DNA of 27,702 bases from Jaenimonas drosophilae (GCA_030849065.1 JASAON010001439.1:1-27702); one strand, 5' to 3'; positions 17,402 to 26,541 are shown, counted from the stretch's first letter. A program made the numbers and translations. The notes: generated from the sequence alone by a model not told the origin.

Positions 17402-19360
17402 ATGATGCACGTTGAGCAGCCATCCACCGATGCCAACAAGCCAACTTCTGTTGGCGATGTTGTGGCGTACCTGCACTCCGCTGGGCAGCAGTACCGGGAG
17501 CACATTGAGCTCCTCCGCCGCCACAAGGCCATCGTGGAAAAGGAGGGTGCCCCGTTTCGGCCAACCATCTCCCTCCACGCGCAGCGCATGCACGAGGCAT
17601 CGCTGGAGCGTCAGAGTGAGCCTATCGAAGACCGGCTTCTTCAGGTGGTGGAGGCACGACGTGCTCGGGCGGCGGAGTACGCGTCCATGCGCGAGGATGA
17701 GCATAACTCCAGGCTGCAGGCGTGTACCTTCACGCCGGCCGTAACGAGGATGGCGGCACAACTGGATCGTAGCGATGTTGTCGAGACGCAGGAGGCATGG
17801 ACCAAGGTGCATCGCGAGCGGCTGGAGCGGGCCAAACGTGTGGCGCTGCGTGAGGAACTGCGCGAGATGAGCGCGGCGCCACGCCTCTCACCCTATTCGG
17901 AACAACTTGCCGCAGCGCGGCGGGACCCGAATGAGCTAATTGAAGATCGCCTGTTGCATCACGATGAGCTGCGACGGCAGCGGCTGTATGAGCAGGCGGA
18001 GATGGCGGCCAACGGCCTCGGCCACAGTGAGGCCACCACTCGACGGCCCTTCTCGCCGCAGATATCTGCTCGCGCCGCACGCATGCATCGCGATGCCGCC
18101 GATTGCTCGCAGCGCCTGCACACCCTCCACACCAATCACACCCGCCTCGACATCAGCGACGATGGTTGTACCTTTCATCCCAAGCTCACGCCAGCCTCGA
18201 ACGTGTTGTGGCAGAACTTCTACAAGGATCCAGCCGCTGCCGGGGCTGAGGTGCATGAGCGTCTCTACACACACGCCAGCAGACAAGCATCTCACGCCCG
18301 TGCCGATGTTTTTGCCCTCTCCGACGACAGCCATCGCCCCTCCATCAACCCCAACTCTCAACGCATCGTGGCTGAGCGTCGGGCTACACGTCGCAGTGGC
18401 AGCGCTGCCTCTTCTGCCATGGGCAGTGAATGCTCCTCACAGCGTTCGGGAGATGCGAGCCCAGGCAGCCGCCTCCATAGCACCACGACGAGCAGCTACC
18501 GCCAAGGATTGCCGTCAGCCGCCGTCCAGCGGCAGGAACAACGCACGGCGGAGGAGCTCCAGCGATGCACCTTCCGCCCCGCCATCAATCCCACCTCCGA
18601 CGCCCTGTGGCGAAGGAAGGTGGAGCTCCTCACCCACGGACGTTCATCGGCAGAGGCGCGACGCATGCTGGAACAACAATCTGCTGCACGGCGTGCATCG
18701 AATGAGGAGAAGCTACGCCAGGCACGCACGGCACGTGAGCGAGAGGCATGCACCTTTGCTCCAACGGCCGTCCATGGCAAACCCATTCGCGGCCCACACC
18801 GACGAACAAATCTCCCGATTGATGAGCGTACCATCGTCTGGGACGACCAACGTCGGCAGCGTCTCGAGGAGCTCCGCGCGGAGCTGGAGCGGCAAAAGCT
18901 GGCCGAATGCACCTTTGCACCGCAGGTGGAGGCGGCCTACCCGCTACCGCGTGCCGCCAACGCCCCGATTCCTGGCGCAGAGGCCTACCTACATCGTCAG
19001 GAGCTGGCAAGGCAGCAGCGTGAGGAGGCGGCGCAGTGGTGGCGTCCACGGGCACCAAGCGACGCTGCCATGCCGCCATCGCCATCCCCGTCGCGGCATT
19101 CGCGCTCCACCCCACGCCACGCCAGCCACCGCACGTCATCATCACCACACGGTGGCTACGAGGAGGATGCGTACGATGATTCACCCCAACCACACACAGA
19201 CGACCATCACCATCACCATCACCATCATCGCAACAGCCATGGAAGGAGCGGATCTCGTTCCTCCAGCTGGATAGATGATGATACCTACATCACGCAGCAG
19301 AAGCCACGACGTAACACGTCGATGGATCAGCCTACACGTAGTACTCGCCAATTGTACTAA
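17402..19360 (+). CDS. C-T-F-x-P repeat protein, probably cytoskeletal
   Basis: The 652-residue protein is hydrophilic, Arg/Glu/Ala-rich and helical, and carries eight spaced copies of a short motif. The core is C-T-F-x-P, seen at C108, C256, C389, C450 and C503. Variant copies F-x-P or H-R-P start at F52, F217 and H311. Several copies continue with a hydrophobic residue and Ser/Asn-Pro-x-Ser. Copies are linked by charged helices, some preceded by an I-E-D-R-L-L type box (before the second and third copies), so the gene looks like a diverged internal tandem repeat. Motifs of this kind occur in many uncharacterised flagellate cytoskeletal and flagellar proteins; placing it there is inference, helped by BILBO1 and a kinesin nearby. 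The C-terminal ~120 residues are Ser/Arg/Pro-rich and include a run of eight His. Two adjacent ATGs (17402, 17405) can start it; an upstream GTG frame extension is unnecessary. Confidence 0.88.
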   Translation: MMHVEQPSTDANKPTSVGDVVAYLHSAGQQYREHIELLRRHKAIVEKEGAPFRPTISLHAQRMHEASLERQSEPIEDRLLQVVEARRARAAEYASMREDEHNSRLQACTFTPAVTRMAAQLDRSDVVETQEAWTKVHRERLERAKRVALREELREMSAAPRLSPYSEQLAAARRDPNELIEDRLLHHDELRRQRLYEQAEMAANGLGHSEATTRRPFSPQISARAARMHRDAADCSQRLHTLHTNHTRLDISDDGCTFHPKLTPASNVLWQNFYKDPAAAGAEVHERLYTHASRQASHARADVFALSDDSHRPSINPNSQRIVAERRATRRSGSAASSAMGSECSSQRSGDASPGSRLHSTTTSSYRQGLPSAAVQRQEQRTAEELQRCTFRPAINPTSDALWRRKVELLTHGRSSAEARRMLEQQSAARRASNEEKLRQARTAREREACTFAPTAVHGKPIRGPHRRTNLPIDERTIVWDDQRRQRLEELRAELERQKLAECTFAPQVEAAYPLPRAANAPIPGAEAYLHRQELARQQREEAAQWWRPRAPSDAAMPPSPSPSRHSRSTPRHASHRTSSSPHGGYEEDAYDDSPQPHTDDHHHHHHHHRNSHGRSGSRSSSWIDDDTYITQQKPRRNTSMDQPTRSTRQLY

Positions 19361-20076
19361 GTTGTGTGCGTGTGCGTGTTTAGACTTTACCACACCAACA
19401 ACATCACTTCACCAACAACTTAGAGGTGAGGGGAGGAGGAACCCATCCGCCGTACACGACTGAGCTGATGGGCCTAGATACCACACCTCCTCCCCACCGA
19501 CTTTGCGCTTTATGATTGTCTTGGATCACACGTTTTTCAATGCACCACGCAATTCTTCATGAGTTGTGTATGTTGTCATGGATGATGCCATCAGCAAAAC
19601 CTGTTTGCCTCCTCCTTCTCTACTTTCACTTCGGCACAGCCAAAGCATAGCCCTTCCGTACATCACGCCACAACAGCTTCTGGCATAATTTTTTTTTTTT
19701 TGGATTGCACGACGTGCCATCGTCGGTTTGCCACGCAGGACCCCCATCCTCGCCACTGGCATACGCACCTATACGGGCACCAACAGGACGTCGCACACTC
19801 TACGTTGATACACCTCGTCGTTGTTGGGTACCTCTTCACTCTGCATGCTGCAGTGGTAGAAACTACCTTATACACACACGTACACGTACACAGAAACACT
19901 CTTACAAACAACACAACAACAGCAGCAACACATTTTAGGGGGACGTTTTTCTTCGCTAGTTGGCAGTGGCCTTCCCTCTCTCCTCCTCTTCCCCCTCCCC
20001 CCCCCTCAACGGCCACGGCGAACCCACGTATTAACATCTTCATCACTATCGCTCACCCCACATCCACCCGTCTTCC
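19361..20076 (+). other. Spacer between the CTFxP-repeat gene and kinesin
   Basis: These 716 bases contain a T run at 19689-19701, a strong pyrimidine stretch at about 19971-20008 and no recognisable coding sequence. A forward frame (19700-20239) runs into the kinesin gene out of frame and is a shadow. Confidence 0.65.
19945..19966 (+). promoter_or_regulatory. Predicted trans-splice acceptor of kinesin
   Basis: A T/C-rich tract at 19945-19957 precedes AG at 19958-19959, with a further AG at 19965-19966. A stronger pyrimidine block lies just downstream (19971-20008), but no AG follows it before the ATG at 20077. The acceptor must therefore lie upstream of that block. Confidence 0.45.
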
Positions 20077-23000
20077 ATGTCGGAAAATGTTCGTGTTGTG
20101 GTACGCGTCCGGCCCTTTCTCCCCAACGAGGGCACCGCTGGCTGCGTTTCGGTTGTGCAGCGCCAGGTTTTTGTTGGTGAGCGGCGCAGTTTTGCCTTCG
20201 ACGAGGTTTTTGACATGGACGCCGGCTCCGATCGAGTGACGGCCGCTGTGGGAGCTGAGATGGCCAACGACTTTGTGCGCGGTTTTAACGTTTCCGTCAT
20301 TGCCTACGGCCAAACCGGTGCGGGCAAAACCTTCACGATGAGCTCCCTCACGGCGGATGTGATGGCGGAGGTTTTCTGCCAATTATCAGAAGCCGCGCAG
20401 AGTGGCACGGCATCTCAGCAGTTTTCCATGGAACTCACCGCGCTGGAGGTTTACAATGATGCGGTGTACGACCTTCTCGGGGCCGGGACGACGTGCGCCA
20501 CCGATGCCTCTAGCACACCACCTCCTGCTAGTACATGCGCACCATCTTCATCGTCTCTTCATGTTCGTGAAACGCCAAAGGGAGAGATCCTCATCCCCGG
20601 ACTCACGGTGCGTCGAGTGCAAACCCTCACGGAGCTGCTGAGCTGCGTGGAGAGCGCCACGGGGAATAGAAAGACGGCCTCGACCTTCGTCAACGCAACG
20701 AGCTCGCGCTCCCACTGCGTCGTGACGATGATTCTTCACCGCGATGGAGCCGTCTCGCGCTGCTGCTTCGTTGATTTGGCGGGCAGTGAGCGGCTGAAGA
20801 AGAGCCACGGCGTTGGCATGGCCAACCACAATGGCAGCATGACGCTCTCACCAACACCTGTACCACCACTCGGCTTCGGCGGAAGTTCGTCCTTCATCAA
20901 CAACAATAACAATGGGGTTGATGGATCTGGCGGCAGCAAGAACAAAGATGGGGATCTTCTCTCCGCCCCTTACGCAACGGAGCGCATGCGCGAGGGCATC
21001 AGCATCAATAGCGGCCTTCTTGCGTTGGGCAACGTCATTGTGGCGCTCTGCACGAAACAACCACACATTCCTTACCGCAGCTCCAAACTCACCCGTATTC
21101 TGCAGCCCCTTCTCAGCGGGCAGAGTAAAACCTCGATGATTGCGTGCATCTCTCCCCTCGCCACACACCTGGAGGAAACGCTGAATACGCTCAAGTACGC
21201 CAATCGTGCCAAATCCATCAAGACCGACCCGCACATTGTGCCACCAACGGCCTTCTTCTCACAGGCGCAGGCGGAGCAAACCATTTTGGATTTACGTCGT
21301 GAGCTGCAGGAGGCGCAGGCTCAACTTCAGGCCAATATGGCCAACGCTCGCGGGCGATCTAGTGCGGTATCTGCACATCATGCACATCGCCAGGGCAACG
21401 GTGCCATGCCAAAGCGAAGTGCCTCTGCCAACACGGAACGCCACGCTTCTTCTGCGGCAGACGCAGAGCATAGTGCAGATCGTCAGCGCTGCGAGGATTT
21501 GATGAAGGAGGTGCGAAACTTACGTGCACGTCTGGCGACGGAGCAGAGTGTTTCCAAGCGTCTCGAGGATGATCTCTTCACGGCTGAGTACACGACGATG
21601 GTGGAGGTTGAGAAGCGCAAATCGCTGGAGCAGGAGCTGGAGGAGCTCCACCACCAACAGCAACAACAACAACAGCAAACGCCGCCGCCGCACATGATGC
21701 AGCTCTCTCCCGAGGCACTGCGAGTAAGTAGCAGCAGCAGCAGTGGCAGAAGTAGTGCCAGCGATCTCACGCAGCTCAGCTCACCGACCTTGAACACACA
21801 TCGTTCCGTCGTGAAGAACCTCACCAACGAATCTGACGCCCTCAACGTACAACTTCGACGCAAGCAGGAGGAGCTGGACCACACGCTGGCCCTCCTCGAG
21901 GCCAAGAAGAGGAGTATGGCATCCCCACACGCATCGGAGCGTGCGGCGGAGGTGGCACTGGAGGCGCAGAGGCGGAAGCAGCTGGAGGAGATACGTCAGC
22001 GGCATGTTGATGCAACAAAGAAACTCTCCAAACTCCGCACGGAGCTCGCTCAGGCTGTGCAGCACCACCACCAACTTCAAGGGCGTCCCAGTGAAGATCG
22101 ACGTAACAAGACGAAGGATGGTGAGGCGTGGCGGCGTTTGCAGTCTGGCCACCGCGGCCAGCTGGATCGAGCGCAGGAATCCGTCGTGGAGATGCAGCGC
22201 CTCGTTGCGCTCGCTGAGGAGGATCTCCGCACACACTTCCGTGAGATGGAGGCCATATCTGCCTCGCTCCGCGCTCAGCATAATGACGCCCCCACCCCCT
22301 CTCGAGGAGCTGGCGGCGCTCATCTTCACCGACGCGATGCAGCTGCGGCGTCGGGCACCACAGATCAGCACACACTTACCACCGCCCAAGAGGTGGCGCA
22401 GCTCAAGCGTCAGGCGGAAGATGTACGTCGTGAGATGTTGCGACTGCAGGCACGCCACACACTGCGTCAATCACAACTGAACAAGGCCAAGGAAGATTTG
22501 CTGAAGTGTGAAGGAGCAGCAACCGTCTCACCTATTGTGGTGCCAGCTTCGCCCTCCGCCACCACCTCCCCATCAATGGCAGGCTCGGCTGCCGCGGGCA
22601 CATCGCTGGAGCGCCTGCGCAGCCGCCAGGCACGGCGCATCACCTCCTTCGTCCTCCCGACTTCCGACCCACGTCAGGAGGAGATCAACGCCGAGCTCGC
22701 GAGCCTCGAGCGGCTGGAGCGGGAGCTGGCAGAGATTGAGACAAATCGCGCGGAGCTGCAGAGGCTGACCTCCTTCGATCCAGAAAAGTGCTCGACGGCC
22801 CGCCAAGGCTACGCCACACGTTTGCAGCGCATCACGACGGCCCTCGCCGATGGTTGCTCCACCAAGTCGCAGCGCATCAATTTGTTGCGGGAGAAGAATG
22901 AGCTGGAGGCCAAGCTCGGGCAGCTCATCACCTACGAGCGAGCGATGGAGGAGTCTGTGGCACAGCAGGCGGAGCTTAACGATCGTATTGATTCACTTAA

Positions 23001-23286
23001 TGAGGCACGCAAGTACCATCTTCACCGCGTACGTCGATTGCAACATCCTTCTGACGGCACCGGTGAGCTGATGGAGGGAGCTGCACCTCCTTCTGTGCGG
23101 GATATTAACTCCGCACGCCACTCCCGCCGATCATCTATTAGCACCACAACAACGGCCACGGCCAATGGAATCGGTACGGCAGCCACCGCAACTTTCAGAA
23201 AGGTGGCTGACCTGGAGGCGATGGTGGAGCACCTGCGCCAGGAGAATGAGGCGCTGAAACAACGCCTCCACGCTCCAGAGGCATGA
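20077..23286 (+). CDS. N-terminal-motor kinesin (kinesin-4-like) with long coiled coil
   Basis: The protein has 1069 residues. The motor (~1-390) begins with VRVVVRVRPF and carries the P-loop GQTGAGKT (78-85), switch I SSRSH (209-213), switch II DLAGSE (233-238), and the late motifs INSGLLALGNVI and NTLKYANRAKSIK. All nucleotide-binding residues look intact, so ATP-driven movement along microtubules is expected. The late-motor sequence resembles kinesin-4/KIF21 more than kinesin-1, but this is a visual judgement. Between switch II and the EGxxIN helix there is an insertion of roughly 50 residues, rich in Ser, Gly, Asn and Pro (about 243-297), in the region that normally forms loop 12 near the microtubule surface. 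A shorter Ser/Thr/Pro-rich insertion occurs at ~146-165. The tail (~390-1069) is mostly coiled coil, with a run of eight Gln near residue 530 and no cargo domain I can name. Confidence 0.95.
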   Translation: MSENVRVVVRVRPFLPNEGTAGCVSVVQRQVFVGERRSFAFDEVFDMDAGSDRVTAAVGAEMANDFVRGFNVSVIAYGQTGAGKTFTMSSLTADVMAEVFCQLSEAAQSGTASQQFSMELTALEVYNDAVYDLLGAGTTCATDASSTPPPASTCAPSSSSLHVRETPKGEILIPGLTVRRVQTLTELLSCVESATGNRKTASTFVNATSSRSHCVVTMILHRDGAVSRCCFVDLAGSERLKKSHGVGMANHNGSMTLSPTPVPPLGFGGSSSFINNNNNGVDGSGGSKNKDGDLLSAPYATERMREGISINSGLLALGNVIVALCTKQPHIPYRSSKLTRILQPLLSGQSKTSMIACISPLATHLEETLNTLKYANRAKSIKTDPHIVPPTAFFSQAQAEQTILDLRRELQEAQAQLQANMANARGRSSAVSAHHAHRQGNGAMPKRSASANTERHASSAADAEHSADRQRCEDLMKEVRNLRARLATEQSVSKRLEDDLFTAEYTTMVEVEKRKSLEQELEELHHQQQQQQQQTPPPHMMQLSPEALRVSSSSSSGRSSASDLTQLSSPTLNTHRSVVKNLTNESDALNVQLRRKQEELDHTLALLEAKKRSMASPHASERAAEVALEAQRRKQLEEIRQRHVDATKKLSKLRTELAQAVQHHHQLQGRPSEDRRNKTKDGEAWRRLQSGHRGQLDRAQESVVEMQRLVALAEEDLRTHFREMEAISASLRAQHNDAPTPSRGAGGAHLHRRDAAAASGTTDQHTLTTAQEVAQLKRQAEDVRREMLRLQARHTLRQSQLNKAKEDLLKCEGAATVSPIVVPASPSATTSPSMAGSAAAGTSLERLRSRQARRITSFVLPTSDPRQEEINAELASLERLERELAEIETNRAELQRLTSFDPEKCSTARQGYATRLQRITTALADGCSTKSQRINLLREKNELEAKLGQLITYERAMEESVAQQAELNDRIDSLNEARKYHLHRVRRLQHPSDGTGELMEGAAPPSVRDINSARHSRRSSISTTTTATANGIGTAATATFRKVADLEAMVEHLRQENEALKQRLHAPEA

Positions 23287-23357
23287 GCGACGCAACATGC
23301 GTGTGTACGTGTGCCTCATCTCATCACCATCACTCATTATATCGATCAATAACCTTC

Positions 23358-23374
23358 GTTGTTGTTGTTGTTGT
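23358..23374 (+). repeat. (GTT)n trinucleotide repeat in kinesin 3' UTR
   Basis: Five to six GTT units begin 71 bases after the kinesin stop codon. Their place and sequence resemble the repeat after the gene ending at 17102. Confidence 0.8.
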
Positions 23375-24096
23375 AGCGCAACATCTTTGCTGCTGTACTA
23401 GTGTGGCGCATCAGAACCATGAATACGCACTGAGCTAGCCATCATATCTCTCTCCCCCCTCTCTCCCCTCCCCTAACCCCATCCATCAACCTCCATGGAC
23501 GAGGCCGATGTTGTTATGGTGTTGTTGTTATTGCTGTTGCTGTCTCACGAATCATGATACATTCTTTGTCTCTTGGCAGTCTATCTGCCCACGTTGACGT
23601 ATTCGTCGTGGCACTCAGCAGTACCAACCTCACCTCCTCTCTCCCCTCCCCTTCACATGCCCTCAATCCACGTACGTACATTCACTCACACCATGCATTG
23701 TTTTCATCGCATTTTATTTGTTTTGTTGTTGCGGCGGTTGGTGATAGTGGTGAATGTACGTGTTTGCTGGGGGTTGGTGCTATGCGCGTGTTGTTGGGGT
23801 TGGAAGGAGCAGCTCTCCTCACTGACAACGCTGCCCAGATATGTGTGCAGTGGCGTGAGTAGGTACATCTATTTTTTTTTGACTCATTTATGGCTTGATT
23901 GTTGGCCTTCGGCTTCGTTCCCTGCGGGTGCGTTGGCTGCTGCCGTTCGTCTCCTCCCCCAACACATCTGCGCTGGCACTTTGGGGGGTAAGTGATGGAT
24001 GGCGCATTGTGCGTGGATCTTCCTAGTACGATCTTGAAGCTCTCTTGTTGTACGTGGTGCTCACTCAAGCACCATCATACACGCATGTACGCCTGC

Positions 24097-24139
24097 ACTC
24101 CTCTCCTCCCTTTCATCATCTCTTGCTGCTGTAGTGCAG
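24097..24139 (+). promoter_or_regulatory. Predicted trans-splice acceptor of CHFR-like gene
   Basis: A pyrimidine-rich tract (24097-24132) ends in GTAGTGCAG, offering AG at 24133-24134 or 24138-24139. The first ATG after either is at 24166, which settles the start of the next protein and excludes 58 upstream in-frame codons. Confidence 0.7.
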
Positions 24140-24165
24140 GATATCTCTCATTCATCATCTGCCGA

Positions 24166-25827
24166 ATGTCTAGCCACGACGATGATCATCGCACGCCGAT
24201 GGAGCGCTTCCTCGACGAATCAACGGCCATTCCCACGTCGGTGGAGCCGTCCACGAGTGCCGTGGCAGCCGCCGAGGATCTCTTTGATGAGGCCGCACCT
24301 CCGCTGCAGGCGCCCGCCGCTGCCCGTTTAGTGCCCCTCGTTCCCAGCGCCACAATCGCAGTGGTTGATGTGCGCGTGGATGATGATGCGCACGGCCTCT
24401 ACGTACTCGGCCGTTCCAAGGAGCTACGTCCACCATACCGCATCGATGGATGTGCAAAAATCAGCTCGCGGCACTGCCAAGTAACCATCGATCCCGCCAC
24501 ACGCGTCGTACGCCTCACCGATCTCTCCACCAACGGCACATTCCTCAACGGAACTCGAGTGAAGAAGGGTGAGGCCGTTGTGCTGCATCAGGGTGATCGC
24601 ATCGACCTGACCGCACCACCTGCGGAGGGCACCAACAACAACAACACCAACAGCAGCAGCAACGATGGAGGCGTCGTGGCCTTTCTTTTTGTACGTTTGG
24701 TGGAAGAAACGAGCGTGGTGCAGCTCGTCGAGGAGCTCACCTGCTCCATCTGCCGTGGGCTGCTTCACCGCCCCTGCAGCCTCCTTCCCTGCATGCACAC
24801 CTTTTGTGCAGGATGTATCAGTGAGTGGGTACGACAACAGCCAGCTGAACGTCCAATGTGCGTGGAGTGCCGTTCATGCATCAACGAGATTCGTCCTACA
24901 CACAAGATCAAAGCCTGTGTTGAGCAGCTCCTCCGTGCGGATGAGTCGTTGCGTCGGCCGGCGGAAGAGATTGCGAGGTTGGAGGCCGTGGATACCATCC
25001 CACCCGCGGGAAAAATCATTGGCAACAAGAAACGTGGTCGTGATGGCGATGATGATGATGATGAGGAGGAGGCCAACGAGAGTGATGGCAGCCACTCCTC
25101 CGCCCTCGATGATGGTGATGAGGCTTTCGTCTCCAACGGCCAACCGCTGCGCAATCCGCTCTTCGCCTTCCATCTGGATCGGCCGACGCAACAAGTACGT
25201 CTGCCAACGCAACGATGTGTGCAGTGCAGCACACCCTCGACAGAGGATGGCTTCCAGTGCCCTGAAGGCGGCCCACACTTGTTGTGTAGCGCCTGTAGGC
25301 GGCCCTTCCCAGAACGGCCTCTGTGCCCTCGCCCACAGCGCTGCCACTTGTGCAGTGCCTCCTTGTGCGACCTCTACATGCACGCCGATGGAGGTTGTGC
25401 AGCAGCCCCAGGAGCCTTCCGACCTCTGGCGGAGCATGTTTTCACCTGCATGCCGCCCAAAACCTTCAGCGGCAACATGGTGGAGCAAGGAATTCTCTCG
25501 TCCTACTTGGCCAACGCACATCTCAGCCCGGCGACGGTGTGGGCGACGTGCATTGAGAAGCTGCGCGCCGGGGAGTGGGTGCCGGATCTGAGTAGTGTGC
25601 GAGGGCCCTTGACGGCGGAGAGCGCGACGTGTACGCGATGTGCCGCCACCGTCTTTTCCGCGCTCTTGTTTCACTTCCGCCGCTCCATTCCTGCGGATGA
25701 TCTCCCGGAAGCTGTTTCGCGACGGCCCAATTGTTGGTACGGCCTCCAGTGCCGCACGCAGCACCACAATGTGCAGCACGCCCAAAAGATGAATCATGTG
25801 TGTTATCAGGAAAAGCGGAAGGAGTAG
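24166..25827 (+). CDS. CHFR: CHFR-type FHA-RING-PBZ E3 ubiquitin ligase
   Basis: The 553-residue protein has the domain order of CHFR, a mitotic checkpoint ubiquitin ligase. The FHA domain (~75-155) keeps the phosphothreonine-binding signature: G82-R83, S100/S101 with H103, and N123-G124-T125. The RING finger is a perfect C3HC4 set (C193, C196, C209, H211, C214, C217, C232, C235). An acidic Asp/Glu run follows (~293-307). A Cys-rich region like the one in CHFR starts at C351/C354, and a PBZ poly(ADP-ribose)-binding zinc finger closes the protein (C523, C529, H538, H544, with R-P-N-C-W-Y-G in front). Human CHFR is ~664 residues, so this one is somewhat shorter between domains. By family knowledge it should bind phosphorylated and PARylated partners and transfer ubiquitin in the nucleus; the substrates here are unknown. 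The start at 24166 follows from the acceptor position. Confidence 0.93.
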   Translation: MSSHDDDHRTPMERFLDESTAIPTSVEPSTSAVAAAEDLFDEAAPPLQAPAAARLVPLVPSATIAVVDVRVDDDAHGLYVLGRSKELRPPYRIDGCAKISSRHCQVTIDPATRVVRLTDLSTNGTFLNGTRVKKGEAVVLHQGDRIDLTAPPAEGTNNNNTNSSSNDGGVVAFLFVRLVEETSVVQLVEELTCSICRGLLHRPCSLLPCMHTFCAGCISEWVRQQPAERPMCVECRSCINEIRPTHKIKACVEQLLRADESLRRPAEEIARLEAVDTIPPAGKIIGNKKRGRDGDDDDDEEEANESDGSHSSALDDGDEAFVSNGQPLRNPLFAFHLDRPTQQVRLPTQRCVQCSTPSTEDGFQCPEGGPHLLCSACRRPFPERPLCPRPQRCHLCSASLCDLYMHADGGCAAAPGAFRPLAEHVFTCMPPKTFSGNMVEQGILSSYLANAHLSPATVWATCIEKLRAGEWVPDLSSVRGPLTAESATCTRCAATVFSALLFHFRRSIPADDLPEAVSRRPNCWYGLQCRTQHHNVQHAQKMNHVCYQEKRKE

Positions 25828-26127
25828 CTCATTCTCCTCATGTGTTTGTGTGTAGGTGTGCTTGCTATATCCCACGCAGACACACACACATGCACACAAC
25901 AACAACACGCAGAAGCTTTGGCTGACTTGTGCAGCATTTTGGGTGCCCTACTAACTCATACGTCTAAAGTGCTTCCTTTGTGTTGTATGATGTGCTGTGT
26001 ACGTGCTTGACGCGTATCTTGGCCCTGTACTGGTGGTTCCTCCCAACTCCACAACTACATTCATCACCTTCTTCTTTTTTTTTCTTTTGGTGCGCACACA
26101 CATGCCTTTTTCAGTAGCGCCGTTCAC
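25828..26127 (+). other. Spacer between CHFR-like gene and small membrane-protein gene
   Basis: These 300 bases hold CA-rich and CAA-rich sequence (25871-25909), a T-rich tract and an acceptor. No gene is seen. Confidence 0.65.
26068..26114 (+). promoter_or_regulatory. Predicted trans-splice acceptor of the 106-residue protein gene
   Basis: A T/C tract at 26068-26088 and a second short one lead to AG at 26113-26114. The leader would be only 13 bases before the ATG at 26128. Confidence 0.6.
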
Positions 26128-26448
26128 ATGAGCAGCCACTTCAACAACACGGCGGGAACGGAGGCACGTACGCGCTTTTCGTACCTCATCTCTCGGAGAC
26201 GCCCGCCCACCGTGGGGGAGCAGCGCTTCATATCTCACGCCTACTGGCGGATGGGCGTCGCCTTCTTCTTTTCCTTGTACTTCGTGTACTGCAATCCAGA
26301 GTACAGCTACTCCTACGCCGCCATACGCAAACACTACGGATGGGATGAAAACACACAGCCGCTCTTCCCGCAGTTCCTCAAGCTGCAGAAGAAGACCACA
26401 ACACCAGAAACCATGTCGGAGAGTATGAGTGGCAGCTACAACAAGTGA
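26128..26448 (+). CDS. Small conserved-looking membrane protein (106 aa)
   Basis: I do not recognise a family. The first ~33 residues are basic and rich in Arg and Ser, without acidic clusters, and could act as a mitochondrial presequence. One hydrophobic aromatic-rich segment (~42-55) is likely to span a membrane. The C-terminal half is Tyr/Lys-rich and soluble, ending in Ser/Thr/Met-rich sequence. Size and layout resemble small accessory subunits of trypanosomatid mitochondrial complexes, but no motif proves this. The gene has its own acceptor signal just upstream, and its base composition differs from the surrounding repeats, which supports coding. Confidence 0.7.
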   Translation: MSSHFNNTAGTEARTRFSYLISRRRPPTVGEQRFISHAYWRMGVAFFFSLYFVYCNPEYSYSYAAIRKHYGWDENTQPLFPQFLKLQKKTTTPETMSESMSGSYNK

Positions 26449-26461
26449 GATATGGCCACAA

Positions 26462-26478
26462 GTGTGTGTGTGTGTGTG
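26462..26478 (+). repeat. (GT)n dinucleotide repeat
   Basis: An uninterrupted GT repeat lies 14 bases after the stop codon of the 106-residue protein gene. A GTAT tetranucleotide run follows at 26525-26541. Confidence 0.8.
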
Positions 26479-26524
26479 GCGTGCATCACAGAATTCTCTA
26501 TCGCCAACAAGATTGTGCGTGTAG

Positions 26525-26541
26525 GTATGTATGTATGTATG
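26525..26541 (+). repeat. (GTAT)n tetranucleotide repeat
   Basis: About four GTAT units occur in the 274-base spacer before the TANGO2-like gene. This is a simple repeat with no evident function. Confidence 0.75.

Larger units (their letters stand above)
23287..24165 (+). other. Spacer between kinesin and CHFR-like gene
   Basis: This 879-base spacer has a (GTT)n repeat soon after the kinesin stop and further GTT-rich sequence near 23519-23542. Pyrimidine stretches and the acceptor of the next gene lie near its end. No coding sequence is convincing. Frames that begin inside it and join the CHFR-like frame would lie upstream of the acceptor. Confidence 0.65.

Noticed and set aside
19200..19235. 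CAC/CAT repeat as an independent microsatellite feature
   Set aside because: It encodes the eight-His run of the CTFxP-repeat protein and is explained by that gene.
17940..19274. 444-codon forward frame overlapping the CTFxP-repeat gene
   Set aside because: It is in another frame of a GC-rich gene; composition is Arg/Pro/Ser/His noise with no motif, while the alternative frame shows eight regular repeats.
23992..24165. Upstream extension of the CHFR-like protein by 58 codons
   Set aside because: The predicted splice acceptor at 24134-24139 lies inside this stretch, and the added residues are Cys-rich and do not look like a conserved domain.
24874..25908. 344-codon minus-strand frame opposite the CHFR-like gene
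   Set aside because: It is an antisense shadow extending into spacer repeats; no domain.
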